Origin: GCA-2733415 sp965178635
GTDB lineage: Bacteria > Bacteroidota > Bacteroidia > Flavobacteriales > Flavobacteriaceae
Length of the DNA: 64,000 nt
Direction of reading: 5' to 3'
NCBI GenBank assembly: GCA_965178635.1
Contig: CBCXVT010000010.1
Location: 160,109-224,108 of the forward strand
This document shows, piece after piece, positions 1 to 9,088 of this stretch; position 1 is the stretch's first letter, and each line of letters begins with the position of its first letter. Below the pieces are notes generated by a model. It had not been told where the DNA came from. It searched no databases and saw only the letters and a list, made by a program, of their open reading frames with translations. A program made the translations under genes and the position numbers.

Positions 1-940
1 TCATTTTGGTTTGTAATGATTTCTGAAGGTGTTATTACGATGTCTGATACATCAGAACAGTTGTCCGTTGCAGTAAGAATCACATCTTCTAAAGCTGGAA
101 TATTATCGCTACATTCAAAAGTGATATTTTGCGGTAAAGAACTGGCGTCAAATGCTGGTGCAGTGTTGTCTTCAACAGTAATGACTTGTACATGTTGAAT
201 TGAATTCCCTGCACAATCATTAGCTACCCACGTTCTAGTGATTGTGTAGTTATTACTACAGTCATCATTTTGATTTGTGATGATTTCTGATGGTGTTATA
301 ATGATGTCTGACACATCAGAACAGTTGTCCGTTGCAGTAAGAATTACATCTTCAAGAGCCGGAATATTATCGCTACATTCAAAAGTGATATCTTGCGGTA
401 AAGAACTGGCGTCAAATGCTGGTGCAGTGTTGTCTTCAACAGTAATGACTTGTACATGTTGAATTGAATTCCCTGCGCAATCATTTGCTATCCACGTTCT
501 AGTGATTGTGTAGTTATTACTACAGTCATCATTTTGATTAGTGATGACTTCAGAAGGTGTTATTACGATGTCTGACACATTAGCACAATTATCAGTAGCT
601 GTAAGAATTACATCTTCAAGAGCTGGAATATTATCGCTACATTCTAAAGTGATATCTTGCGGCAATGAACTAGCGTCAAAAGTAGGCGCAGTGTTATCTT
701 CAACTGTAATTATTTGTATATGTTGCGTACTGTTCCCTGCACAATCAGTCACTGTCCATGTTCTTGTAATAGTGTAGTTATTTGCACAGTCATCATTTTG
801 ATTTGTGATGACTTCACTAAAACTCACATTAATATTATTATCACAAGAATCATCTGCAGTTAGTGTTATTGCTGTAGGAACATTATCACATTCAACAGTT
901 GTATCTTGTGGTAATTGTTCATTAAAAATAGGCGCAGTAG
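1..940 (-). repeat. Tandem 264-bp coding repeats (88-residue units)
   Basis: The stretch repeats with a 264-bp period; the same text begins near 16, 280 and 544. It encodes units containing ITNQNDDCSNNYTITRTW and ITVEDNTAPAFDASSLP. Adjacent copies differ by only a few bases. All copies are in the adhesin reading frame, so this is a protein repeat and not a CRISPR or satellite array. The array continues past the left edge. Confidence 0.9.
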
Positions 941-3900
941 TATCAGTAAACGTAATGGTTACATTTAAGAATGCACTATTGTCACAATCATCAGTTACGG
1001 TGTACGTTACAGGTAAATTACCACTTAAGCCACACAATACATTAAAGTCATTCCAGTTATAATTTGAAGATACAGTAATGTTTAAGTCTTGTGCACAAGC
1101 TTCTAAAGCGGTTATATTATCTAAGTTCCACTGATTAGCTACAGTTTCATTATTAGCACCATCACACTCTAATGCTAAATTGTCAACATTACAGTTTGAT
1201 AAATCTGGAATAGTAATATCATCAAATGATAATAATGCGTTTAAGTAGCTTTCATTACCACAGTCATCAGTAATGGTATAATTGACACTTAATGTTCCAC
1301 ATGGTCCACAAACTGTATTTAAATTATCATAATTATAATCAGATATAATTGTTAAATCAGTATCACAATTATCTGTTGCGCAAGCTTCAATAATTGCAAT
1401 GTTATTCGCATTCCAATTATTTGCCGTTGTTTCATTAGAAGTACTATCTAAACATTCTAGAACTGAATTGTCTAAAGAACATGAAGACACAACTGGTGCA
1501 GTATTATCATCTACAGTAATTGTTTGTGTTACTGTATCAACATTTCCACATGAATCTGTATACGTCCAAGTTCTTGTGATTGTTCCTCCACAGTTTCCGC
1601 CTGCTATTGCAGTATCTGAACCTGTTACTGTTCCTGCTGCATCACAGTTATCTGTATATCCTAAATCTACCATTGCTGGCACATCGCCAATACACTCTAC
1701 TGTAACATCTGCCGGAGCAGCTGCCATTACTGGAGCAATCGTATCATCTACTGTAATCGTCTGTGTAACAGTATCTACGTTTCCACATGAATCTGTAATT
1801 GTCCATGTTCTTGTGATTGTTCCTCCACAGTTTCCGCCTGCTATTGCAGTATCTGAACCTGTCACAGTTCCTGCTGCATCACAGTTATCTGTATATCCTA
1901 AATCTACCATCGCTGGTACATCTCCTATACACTCTACCGTAACATCTGCCGGAGCAGCTGCTAATACTGGTGCAATCGTATCATCTACTGTAATTGTTTG
2001 AGTTACTGTATCAGTATTCCCACATGAATCTGTATACGTCCATGTTCTGGTAATTGTTCCTCCACAGTTTCCGCCTGCTATTGCAGAATCTGAACCTGTT
2101 ACGGTTCCTGCTGTATCACAGTTATCTGTGTAGCCTAAATCTACCATTGCTGGCACATCTTCAATACATTCTACAGTGATGTTTGCTGGAGCGGCATCAA
2201 TTACTGGCGCAATAGTATCATCAATAGTAATTATTTGACTTACTTGAATAGCGTTGTTTCCACAGGCATCAGAAATGTTCCATGTTCTTGTGATAGTTCC
2301 CCCACATGTGGTTCCATTTAATGCGCTATCAACTCCAGTTACAGTTCCCGCAGCATCACAGTTATCAGTGTACGCTAAATCTACCATAGCTGGTAGGTCA
2401 TCTATACATTGTACAGAGATGTCGCTAGGAGCACTTGCAATTACTGGAGCGGTAGTATCTTGAATAGTGATTATTTGACTCACTTGAGTTGCTGCATTTC
2501 CACAGGCATCAGAAATGTTCCATGTTCTTGTGATAGTTCCCCCACATGTGGTTCCATTTAATGCGCTATCAACTCCAGTTACAGTTCCCGCAGCATCACA
2601 GTTATCAGTGTACGCTAAATCTACCATAGCTGGTAGGTCATCTATACATTGTACAGAGATGTCGCTAGGAGCACTTGCAATTACTGGAGCAGTATTGTCT
2701 TGAATAGTGATTATTTGACTCACTTGAGTTGCTGCATTTCCACAGGCATCAGAAATGTTCCATGTTCTTGTGATAGTTCCACCACATGTGGTTCCATTTA
2801 ATGCGCTATCAATACCAGTTACAGTTCCCGTAGCATCACAGTTATCAGTGTACGCTAAATCTACCATAGCTGGTACATCATCAATACATTGTACAGAGAT
2901 GTCGCCAGGAGCACTCGCAATTACTGGAGCAGTATTGTCTTGAATTGTGATTGTTTGTGTAAATACACTTGTTACTCTACCACAAATATCAGTATAAATC
3001 CATGTATTTGTATATGTTCCGTTTGAAGGACATGTGTTCGACTGCTCAAATTGCCCAGTTGTTTTCGTTGGAATTAAGTTACATGAATCTAATTGTGGTG
3101 TTAAGTTCTGTGCATCTTCTAACCCTTGTGTGTCATTACAATCTAATGTTCTGTCTAAATCATTAGCACCTGTAAGCCAATCAACAATTGCTGGTTGGTT
3201 TATGTTAAAAGTATTAGGCAAATTATTTCCGATACCACAATTATCAGTTCCAGATGAACTATAAACAGTTTCTGTTGCAGGATTTTCAACTCCTTTGTAT
3301 GTAGCTTGAAGTTGAATTTGAAATGAATTGCTACATTTTGTTTCTAAGAAATAACATTTATCTTTAATTTTAAGTTCAAAGCCTAAAGCTAATAAAGCAG
3401 CATTAACAGTTGTTAAACTATCATCAGTTACTGTAAAAGTTAAAATACGTGTTACATTGTTATAGTTATAAGATATACCATTTGGTAAATTATTTACAGT
3501 TATAAAATCGGCTTCTTCAGGAATTGTAGCTGTAATGGTTAGGTTCTCAGCATTGTCATTTCCGGTATTTTGGATATCAAAATTAAAGATAATAGTGTCA
3601 TTGTTGTTCACTGTTGTAGAAGCACCTAAGTCAGTCTGTAGTACAATAGGGGACATGTTTGGTTCCCAAACATCAACCGCAAGTCCTAAAAGAAATAATC
3701 CATAAGTTTCTTGATCAGAGGTTAAACGCATTGTTGCAGAAGTCTGATTATTATCAATTATTGAATTATTCGTGTTATTAAGTTTGAATACTGCAGCATC
3801 AAAACCTAATGTATTTAAACTTTTAGGTGTTCTGTCTGTAAAGTCTGTACCGTTTTTGGTTATTTTACTATTAAAAAAGTTATCACTAGGTCTATCGTTT

Positions 3901-4796
3901 GTAGAAATATCTACCCAATTATTCGCAACATTCCTTATTTGTAATCGGTCATTTTTTAAATCTCTATCACCTTCTAAACCTCCAATAATAACATTTGTAT
4001 TTACTGCTCCAGTAGGAATTGTTAAAAACCCATCAAATAGTATGTTAAAATTGTTTTCGTCAGCAGTAACATGTGCATATCCATCGAAAATTGTAATATT
4101 CTTTTTTGGGAATGTTGGATTTTCATATATAAATACAATTTCCCAACCACCAGAAGTTCCAACATTACCACCACCATGACCTGTTAATTCACCTTCTTTG
4201 GCTCTTACGTTTGCTATTTGATACTCATCAAATGGATCATTTAAGTTTCTAACTTGCGTAGTGATATCTTTAAAGCAAATGTATGGGTCATTAACAAAGT
4301 GGTCATTAGTATTTCCGTCTCCATTATCATCTCTTCCTCTATAAATAACATCGTCTGCAGTAATTGTAGTATATGTGTTTTGCCCAGGAAGCATTAATTT
4401 TACCTGGTTATAGTTCCAATTAGGTTCATTATTTGAGTTTTCCTCTTCTAAATCGGCAGCTGCCCAATATAAAAATGCTTTTTTTATGGTTAAACATTTT
4501 GAAGCAGATACGGGATTGATAAATGTAGCTTTACTTGAGTTGAATGTACTATTGTCGTTATCTATGTCAACAAACACATTATCATCAAAATTATGATTCC
4601 CTTCAGTACCATTATAACTGTTAGTTGCATGTCTTGATAGTACATTATTAGCAATCATAGTCATGTTACCATTTACGGTTTCTGAAAATCGTGGCTCAAA
4701 TGTTTGTTTTACCTGACCACTCATATGAGCCATGGTACAACACAATATTAGAGTGAAGACCAACTTGGTGGACAGGTGTGTAATTAGATGTTTCAT
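1..4796 (-). CDS. Giant secreted repeat adhesin (HYR-like repeats), C-terminus outside the window
   Basis: This frame is open from an ATG at 4796 to the left edge of the window, giving more than 1598 codons without a stop. The start MKHLITHLSTK is followed by a hydrophobic core and MSGQ, a signal peptide. Residues about 100-330 form a DUF-like N-terminal region with a Gly-rich EGELTGHGGG stretch. Residues about 380-480 look like a DUF11-type domain (IFNFDIQNTGNDNAENLTIT). From about residue 612 there are six 80-residue units, each with a DNTAPVI-type opening, an ECSDN/QCIDD motif and TITRTW...DACGN. Two diverged Cys-rich units follow (about 1100-1285), then 88-residue units to the edge. The fold matches the HYR/Ig-like repeats of large Bacteroidota surface proteins. 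These usually end in a type IX secretion sorting domain, which would lie outside the window. An adhesive cell-surface role is inferred. The small gene just upstream is probably co-transcribed with it. Confidence 0.88.
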   Translation of the reverse strand, partial: MKHLITHLSTKLVFTLILCCTMAHMSGQVKQTFEPRFSETVNGNMTMIANNVLSRHATNSYNGTEGNHNFDDNVFVDIDNDNSTFNSSKATFINPVSASKCLTIKKAFLYWAAADLEEENSNNEPNWNYNQVKLMLPGQNTYTTITADDVIYRGRDDNGDGNTNDHFVNDPYICFKDITTQVRNLNDPFDEYQIANVRAKEGELTGHGGGNVGTSGGWEIVFIYENPTFPKKNITIFDGYAHVTADENNFNILFDGFLTIPTGAVNTNVIIGGLEGDRDLKNDRLQIRNVANNWVDISTNDRPSDNFFNSKITKNGTDFTDRTPKSLNTLGFDAAVFKLNNTNNSIIDNNQTSATMRLTSDQETYGLFLLGLAVDVWEPNMSPIVLQTDLGASTTVNNNDTIIFNFDIQNTGNDNAENLTITATIPEEADFITVNNLPNGISYNYNNVTRILTFTVTDDSLTTVNAALLALGFELKIKDKCYFLETKCSNSFQIQLQATYKGVENPATETVYSSSGTDNCGIGNNLPNTFNINQPAIVDWLTGANDLDRTLDCNDTQGLEDAQNLTPQLDSCNLIPTKTTGQFEQSNTCPSNGTYTNTWIYTDICGRVTSVFTQTITIQDNTAPVIASAPGDISVQCIDDVPAMVDLAYTDNCDATGTVTGIDSALNGTTCGGTITRTWNISDACGNAATQVSQIITIQDNTAPVIASAPSDISVQCIDDLPAMVDLAYTDNCDAAGTVTGVDSALNGTTCGGTITRTWNISDACGNAATQVSQIITIQDTTAPVIASAPSDISVQCIDDLPAMVDLAYTDNCDAAGTVTGVDSALNGTTCGGTITRTWNISDACGNNAIQVSQIITIDDTIAPVIDAAPANITVECIEDVPAMVDLGYTDNCDTAGTVTGSDSAIAGGNCGGTITRTWTYTDSCGNTDTVTQTITVDDTIAPVLAAAPADVTVECIGDVPAMVDLGYTDNCDAAGTVTGSDTAIAGGNCGGTITRTWTITDSCGNVDTVTQTITVDDTIAPVMAAAPADVTVECIGDVPAMVDLGYTDNCDAAGTVTGSDTAIAGGNCGGTITRTWTYTDSCGNVDTVTQTITVDDNTAPVVSSCSLDNSVLECLDSTSNETTANNWNANNIAIIEACATDNCDTDLTIISDYNYDNLNTVCGPCGTLSVNYTITDDCGNESYLNALLSFDDITIPDLSNCNVDNLALECDGANNETVANQWNLDNITALEACAQDLNITVSSNYNWNDFNVLCGLSGNLPVTYTVTDDCDNSAFLNVTITFTDTTAPIFNEQLPQDTTVECDNVPTAITLTADDSCDNNINVSFSEVITNQNDDCANNYTITRTWTVTDCAGNSTQHIQIITVEDNTAPTFDASSLPQDITLECSDNIPALEDVILTATDNCANVSDIVITPSEVITNQNDDCSNNYTITRTWIANDCAGNSIQHVQVITVEDNTAPAFDASSLPQDITFECSDNIPALEDVILTATDNCSDVSDIIITPSEIITNQNDDCSNNYTITRTWVANDCAGNSIQHVQVITVEDNTAPAFDASSLPQNITFECSDNIPALEDVILTATDNCSDVSDIVITPSEIITNQN
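1498..2937 (-). repeat. Six tandem 240-bp coding repeats (80-residue units)
   Basis: Six units of exactly 80 codons lie head to tail within the adhesin. The two blocks 2257-2450 and 2497-2690 are identical over 194 bp. The next unit (2737-2930) differs from them at only a few positions. Units nearer position 1498 are more diverged. This pattern points to recent unit duplication or gene conversion. Confidence 0.9.
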
Positions 4797-4826
4797 AACT
4801 ATCTTTAATTAAAGGGTTAGTTGAGT

Positions 4827-5261
4827 TTATTGAAAATTATTAGTGTCTGGTATGAATTGTGAATGTGTCACAGTATTTGAAATAGTTATCCCTTGCTGAT
4901 TTACAGCTGAGATTTCAATACAGGACCAAGTGTTGAGTTTTGTCAAATTATTTCTTTGCATCTCAATTGTAAAGGCTTTAGATGCATTTGCTTCAATTTG
5001 AATTCTAGATAATTTTGTTTGTGAGTGTATGTTAACACTCATTTTAGAAGATTTTTTCTTACAATCTACCTGTTTAGTAACTATTGCGTATTCAATAGTC
5101 TTATTAGTAGTGTTTTCAATACTATAGGTATGTTTGTGTATGTGTGTAGATAGTGGGGCTTTACTTTTTTCAAGTAAAGAAACTTGTAAAAGAGTAGACT
5201 TTTGTTGGCTAAACGCAAAATTCATTGCTGTAATAGTCAATAGATAAAATAATTTTTTCAT
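4827..5261 (-). CDS. Small secreted protein, unknown function
   Basis: The 144-residue product begins MKKLFYLLTITAMNFAFSQQ, a clear signal peptide cut near FAFS/QQ. The mature part is Lys/Thr/Asn rich and has two Cys (CKKK and WSCIE). It is probably a small beta-rich exported protein. I do not recognise a family. It ends 30 bp before the start of the giant adhesin on the same strand, so the two are probably one transcript. A role alongside the adhesin (chaperone, accessory or export factor) is only inferred from position. A TAGCTTTG box on the minus strand at 5311-5318 could be the -7 element of the promoter, but no good -33 TTG accompanies it. Confidence 0.7.
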   Translation of the reverse strand: MKKLFYLLTITAMNFAFSQQKSTLLQVSLLEKSKAPLSTHIHKHTYSIENTTNKTIEYAIVTKQVDCKKKSSKMSVNIHSQTKLSRIQIEANASKAFTIEMQRNNLTKLNTWSCIEISAVNQQGITISNTVTHSQFIPDTNNFQ

Positions 5262-5557
5262 GGCTCTGATATTTTCATTGTTATAAATGATAACATGCAG
5301 AGATTGAATTCAAAGCTAAACTTGGGACGCTTTAAAAATTGTATAAATAAAGTTCTCGTAGGGGTACGATTTAATAAATGAAGTTTTTTCGTTGGGTAAC
5401 GAAGTCAGTTTTTTGATTAAAAATGCAAGGTGCATTTTAGTGGGTTCTATAAAAGTATAATAAAAAAACGTTAAAACAATAAGAATATCATAAATATTTT
5501 ATTAAAAAATTAAAAATACCTACATTTAGTGATGAAATTATAGTTAAATTTATTTAA

Positions 5558-6049
5558 TTGAAAATGAAGAGATTGTACCTTGTAAGACACGCAAAATCAT
5601 CTTGGAAACATAATTTAAATGATTTGGATAGACCGCTTAAAGCACGTGGTGTGTCCGATGCAAAATTAATTGCTATACATACAAGGCAGCTGTTTAAGAA
5701 TCCTGATATAATATTATGTTCTCCTTCAAAAAGAACTTTGCAAACCGCAAAAATAGTTCAAGAACATTGGGGGATTATGAGTACACAAATAATCATTAAA
5801 AATGAATTATATGATTTTTCTGGAGCAAATTTGATTAAAACCATACGGCAATGTGATGATAGTATAAATAATGTGATGATTTTTGCTCATAATTTTGCCG
5901 TTACTGACTTTGTCAATACATTTGGGACAATAGATATAAACTCTGTGCCTACTTGTGGTTTTGTAGTGATTGATTTTGAGATAACTTCTTGGAAAAAATT
6001 AAATAAAGGCAAAACCATTTATATGCAATTCCCAAAAGGGCTGAGGTAA
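5558..6049 (+). CDS. sixA: SixA-like histidine phosphatase
   Basis: This 163-residue protein of the histidine phosphatase (RHG) superfamily has the nucleophile motif RHA at residues 10-12 (YLVRHAKSSW). It also has the DRPLKARG segment, CSPSKRTLQTA with Arg59, and the second catalytic His in AHNFAVTDF (His111; the family usually has GHNP). SixA enzymes remove phosphate from phosphohistidine in small cytosolic proteins. The gene lies 22 bp before ppk1 in a probable operon with ppx, so a link to polyphosphate or phosphate metabolism is likely here. An in-frame ATG two codons later (5564) is an equally plausible start. The true substrate is unknown. Confidence 0.85.
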   Translation: MKMKRLYLVRHAKSSWKHNLNDLDRPLKARGVSDAKLIAIHTRQLFKNPDIILCSPSKRTLQTAKIVQEHWGIMSTQIIIKNELYDFSGANLIKTIRQCDDSINNVMIFAHNFAVTDFVNTFGTIDINSVPTCGFVVIDFEITSWKKLNKGKTIYMQFPKGLR

Positions 6050-6071
6050 TATTTTATAAGATATTAAGTAC

Positions 6072-8135
6072 ATGACACAACAGAAAGATAAATATATAAA
6101 TAGGGAATTAAGTTGGTTACAATTTAATGCACGTGTTTTACAAGAAGCTGCAGACCCGTCTGTTCCGCTTTTAGAGCGGTTACGTTTTGTAGGTATATTT
6201 TCTAATAATTTGGATGAATTTTTTAAGGTTCGCTATGCTACAGTTAAGCGAATATCTGATGCTGGTAAAAGTGGTAGAAAAGCTTTAGGAGTCTATAAAG
6301 CAGATGAGTTGTTGGAAATGATTACTGAAGAGGTTATTGTACAACAATCAAAAAGTTTGGCAATTATTGATGAAGTATATTCTAAGTTAGAAGATGAAGA
6401 TATATATGTATTAAATGAACGCACTATTTTACATCCTTCTCACAAAGATTTTATCGCAGATTTTTATGTAGAAAATGTAAGCCCTGCTTTAATGGCAATT
6501 GTATTAAATGATAATACACCTATACCGCGATTGAAAGATTCTGCTGCCTATTTAGCAATTAAAATGAAATTATCAGACACCGAAAATCAATATGCATTAT
6601 TAGAGGTGCCACGAAGTGTTTATCGTTTTGTTACCTTACCTAAAGTGGATAATAAAGATTATATTATTCTTTTAGATGATTTAATTAGGTATAGGCTAGA
6701 TTCAATTTTCAGTATTTTTAAATACGAAAGTATCGAGGCTCATATGATAAAAATTACTCGTGATGCTGAGCTTGATATAGAGTCAGATTTAGGAGTTAGC
6801 TTTTTAGAAAAATTATCTAAAAGTGTTAAAAATAGGGCAGATGGAGATCCTGTACGCTTTATTTATGATAAAACTATAGCAGCGGATACATTGGCATTTT
6901 TGATGCGTAAAATGGGTATTGAGCCTAATGATAGTGTAATACCAGGAGGAAGATATCACTTTAGAAGAGATTTTATGAATTTCCCAAATATGGGTAGAAA
7001 AGACCTCTTATATGCAAAAGATAAACCTCTTGCTATAAAAGGAATATCTTTGAGTGATAACTTGTTTGAAAAAGTAGCAGAAAAAGATTTTTTACAATAT
7101 GCACCATACCATTCATTTTCTTATACTATTAAATTTTTACGTCAAGCAGCTTTAGATCCACAAGTAAAAACGATAAAAATTACAATTTACCGTTTGGCAA
7201 AAATATCTCACATAGCGAGCTCTTTAATAAATGCTGCTAAAAATGGTAAAGAGGTAGTTGTGCAAATTGAGTTACAGGCAAGGTTTGACGAGGCTTCAAA
7301 TATGGAGTATGCTCAAAAAATGCAAGATGAGGGCGTCAAGTTAATCTTTGGAGTAAAAGGATTAAAAGTGCACAGTAAAGTTTGTTTAGTTGAACGTTTA
7401 GAAAATAAAAAAATAAAGCTATATGGTTTTATTAGTACAGGTAATTTTAATAATGTAACAGCAAAAATTTATACAGATTATACCTTATTTACAGCAAATC
7501 AGGAGATTTTAAAAGATTTAAGAAAGGTCTTTAACTTCTTAAAAACAAATTATATTGTTAATAAATACAAGCATTTATTAGTTGCTCCACATTATTCAAA
7601 GAATGGTTTTATTAAGTTAATTGATGCAGAAATTAATAAAGCATTGCAGGGGATACCAGCGCAAATTAAGCTAAAATTAAATAGTATCACCAGCTATAAA
7701 ATGGTAGATAAACTTTATGAAGCTAGTCAAGCAGGCGTACAGATACAAATGATTGTTAGAGGAATTTGTTGTCTTATTCCAGGCTTAAAAGGCTTGAGTG
7801 AAAATATTGAAGCCATAAGTATTGTAGATAAATACCTTGAACATCCAAGAATGATGATTTTTGGAACAGAAGGAACCGAAAAAGTGTTTATATCATCTTC
7901 AGATTGGATGACAAGAAACCTAGATAATAGAGTAGAGGTAACTTGCCCTATTTATGATGATCAGATTAAAAAAGAACTTATAGACACCTTTACCATTTGC
8001 TGGAGTGACAATGTTAAAGCAAGAATTCTTTCTGAAAATAAAGATAATGTTTACAGAGTTACTGAAGGGAAACCAATAAGATCACAATTAAAAACATACG
8101 AATATTACGTCAATAAAATTACCGTAGTAACATGA
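6072..8135 (+). CDS. ppk1: Polyphosphate kinase 1
   Basis: At 687 residues this is full length for PPK1, which polymerises the terminal phosphate of ATP into polyphosphate and runs in reverse. The N-domain starts YINRELSWLQFNARVLQEA, the family signature. The autophosphorylated His lies in GLKVHSKVCLVER (His434), and the second conserved His in LEHPRMMIFG (His591). The phospholipase-D-like segments STGNFN and SSSDWMTRNLDNRVEV are intact. The stop overlaps the start of ppx by 4 bp (ATGA), indicating translational coupling, so synthesis and breakdown of polyphosphate are encoded together. Confidence 0.97.
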   Translation: MTQQKDKYINRELSWLQFNARVLQEAADPSVPLLERLRFVGIFSNNLDEFFKVRYATVKRISDAGKSGRKALGVYKADELLEMITEEVIVQQSKSLAIIDEVYSKLEDEDIYVLNERTILHPSHKDFIADFYVENVSPALMAIVLNDNTPIPRLKDSAAYLAIKMKLSDTENQYALLEVPRSVYRFVTLPKVDNKDYIILLDDLIRYRLDSIFSIFKYESIEAHMIKITRDAELDIESDLGVSFLEKLSKSVKNRADGDPVRFIYDKTIAADTLAFLMRKMGIEPNDSVIPGGRYHFRRDFMNFPNMGRKDLLYAKDKPLAIKGISLSDNLFEKVAEKDFLQYAPYHSFSYTIKFLRQAALDPQVKTIKITIYRLAKISHIASSLINAAKNGKEVVVQIELQARFDEASNMEYAQKMQDEGVKLIFGVKGLKVHSKVCLVERLENKKIKLYGFISTGNFNNVTAKIYTDYTLFTANQEILKDLRKVFNFLKTNYIVNKYKHLLVAPHYSKNGFIKLIDAEINKALQGIPAQIKLKLNSITSYKMVDKLYEASQAGVQIQMIVRGICCLIPGLKGLSENIEAISIVDKYLEHPRMMIFGTEGTEKVFISSSDWMTRNLDNRVEVTCPIYDDQIKKELIDTFTICWSDNVKARILSENKDNVYRVTEGKPIRSQLKTYEYYVNKITVVT

Positions 8136-9022
8136 TTATAAAAAAATATGCAGCAATAGATGTAGGCTCAAATGCCGTTAGAATGTTAATTACTAATATC
8201 ATTGAAGATAAAGGTAAGGAACCTAAATTTAAGAAAAGTTCTTTAGTACGTGTACCTATTCGTTTAGGTCAAGACGCTTTTACAACGGGAGAAATTTCTG
8301 AAGCTAATATTGAGAAAATGAAAGATACCATGAACGCCTTTAAGCTATTAATGAAATCTTACGGTGTTATTAAATATATGGCTTGTGCAACTTCAGCTTT
8401 AAGAGTAGCTAATAATGGTGAAGCTGTTGTTAATTTAATAAAAGAAGCAAGTGATATAGATATTGAAATTATTGATGGAAAAAAAGAAGCTGCAATAATT
8501 GCATCAACAGATTTAAAAACATTCATCAATCAAGATTCTAATTATTTATATGTAGATGTTGGTGGCGGAAGCACTGAATTGACAATTTTTTCTAATGGAA
8601 GAATTATCATGTCAAAATCATTTAAAGTAGGTACAGTTCGTTTGATAAATAATATGGTTGATGAACCCGTAATTTGGGAGAAAATTAAAAAATGGATTCA
8701 AGAAAATACAGCAGATTTTAGTAAAATCACAATGATTGGTTCTGGAGGAAACATCAATAAAATTCATAAATTATCTGGTAAAACAGTAGACAAGCCGTTA
8801 TCTTATATCTTTTTAAATGCGCAATATCATTTTTTTAATGCCATGTCTTATTCTGATAGAATTTCAGAAATAGGGTTAAATCCTGATAGAGCTGATGTTA
8901 TAATACCTGCGTTAAAAATATATTTAAATGCTATGAAATGGTCTGGTTCTAAAAAAATATACGTTCCTAAAATAGGGTTATCTGATGGTATGGTTAAAAC
9001 ACTTTACTATAATGATAATTAA
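8132..9022 (+). CDS. ppx: Ppx/GppA family exopolyphosphatase
   Basis: This 296-residue protein of the ASKHA fold matches the short, single-module Ppx/GppA form without the C-terminal HD domain. Phosphate-binding loops are visible as AIDVGSNAVRMLI near the N-terminus, YVDVGGGSTELTIF near residue 145 and GSGGNINKI near residue 207. The family removes terminal phosphate from polyphosphate or hydrolyses pppGpp. Its coupling to ppk1 (4-bp overlap) favours the polyphosphate role. A strong hairpin follows the stop codon and closes the sixA-ppk1-ppx unit. Confidence 0.95.
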   Translation: MIIKKYAAIDVGSNAVRMLITNIIEDKGKEPKFKKSSLVRVPIRLGQDAFTTGEISEANIEKMKDTMNAFKLLMKSYGVIKYMACATSALRVANNGEAVVNLIKEASDIDIEIIDGKKEAAIIASTDLKTFINQDSNYLYVDVGGGSTELTIFSNGRIIMSKSFKVGTVRLINNMVDEPVIWEKIKKWIQENTADFSKITMIGSGGNINKIHKLSGKTVDKPLSYIFLNAQYHFFNAMSYSDRISEIGLNPDRADVIIPALKIYLNAMKWSGSKKIYVPKIGLSDGMVKTLYYNDN

Positions 9023-9034
9023 AATTTTAATTTA

Positions 9035-9068
9035 TAAAAAAAGCGAACTTAATTAGTTCGCTTTTTTT
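9035..9068. terminator. Bidirectional intrinsic terminator
   Basis: The stem AAAAAAAGCGAACT pairs with AGTTCGCTTTTTTT around a 6-nt loop. It has A and T runs on both sides, so it can end both ppx (plus) and the convergent lipoprotein gene (minus). Confidence 0.9.
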
Positions 9069-9088
9069 ATAAATCTTTTTACTGCAGT

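Noticed and set aside
1..2943. Regularly spaced repeats that could be taken for a CRISPR array, and plus-strand open frames made of repeats
   Set aside because: The period is 240 or 264 bp, all units are in one minus-strand frame and translate to HYR-like domains; the plus-strand frames are antisense shadows.
5262..5557. Two small hairpins (CGTAGGGGTACG and TTCGTTGGGTAACGAA) in the gap before the SixA gene as a regulatory RNA
   Set aside because: Stems are only 4-6 bp and no known motif fits; the gap otherwise shows nothing beyond AT-rich promoter-like DNA.
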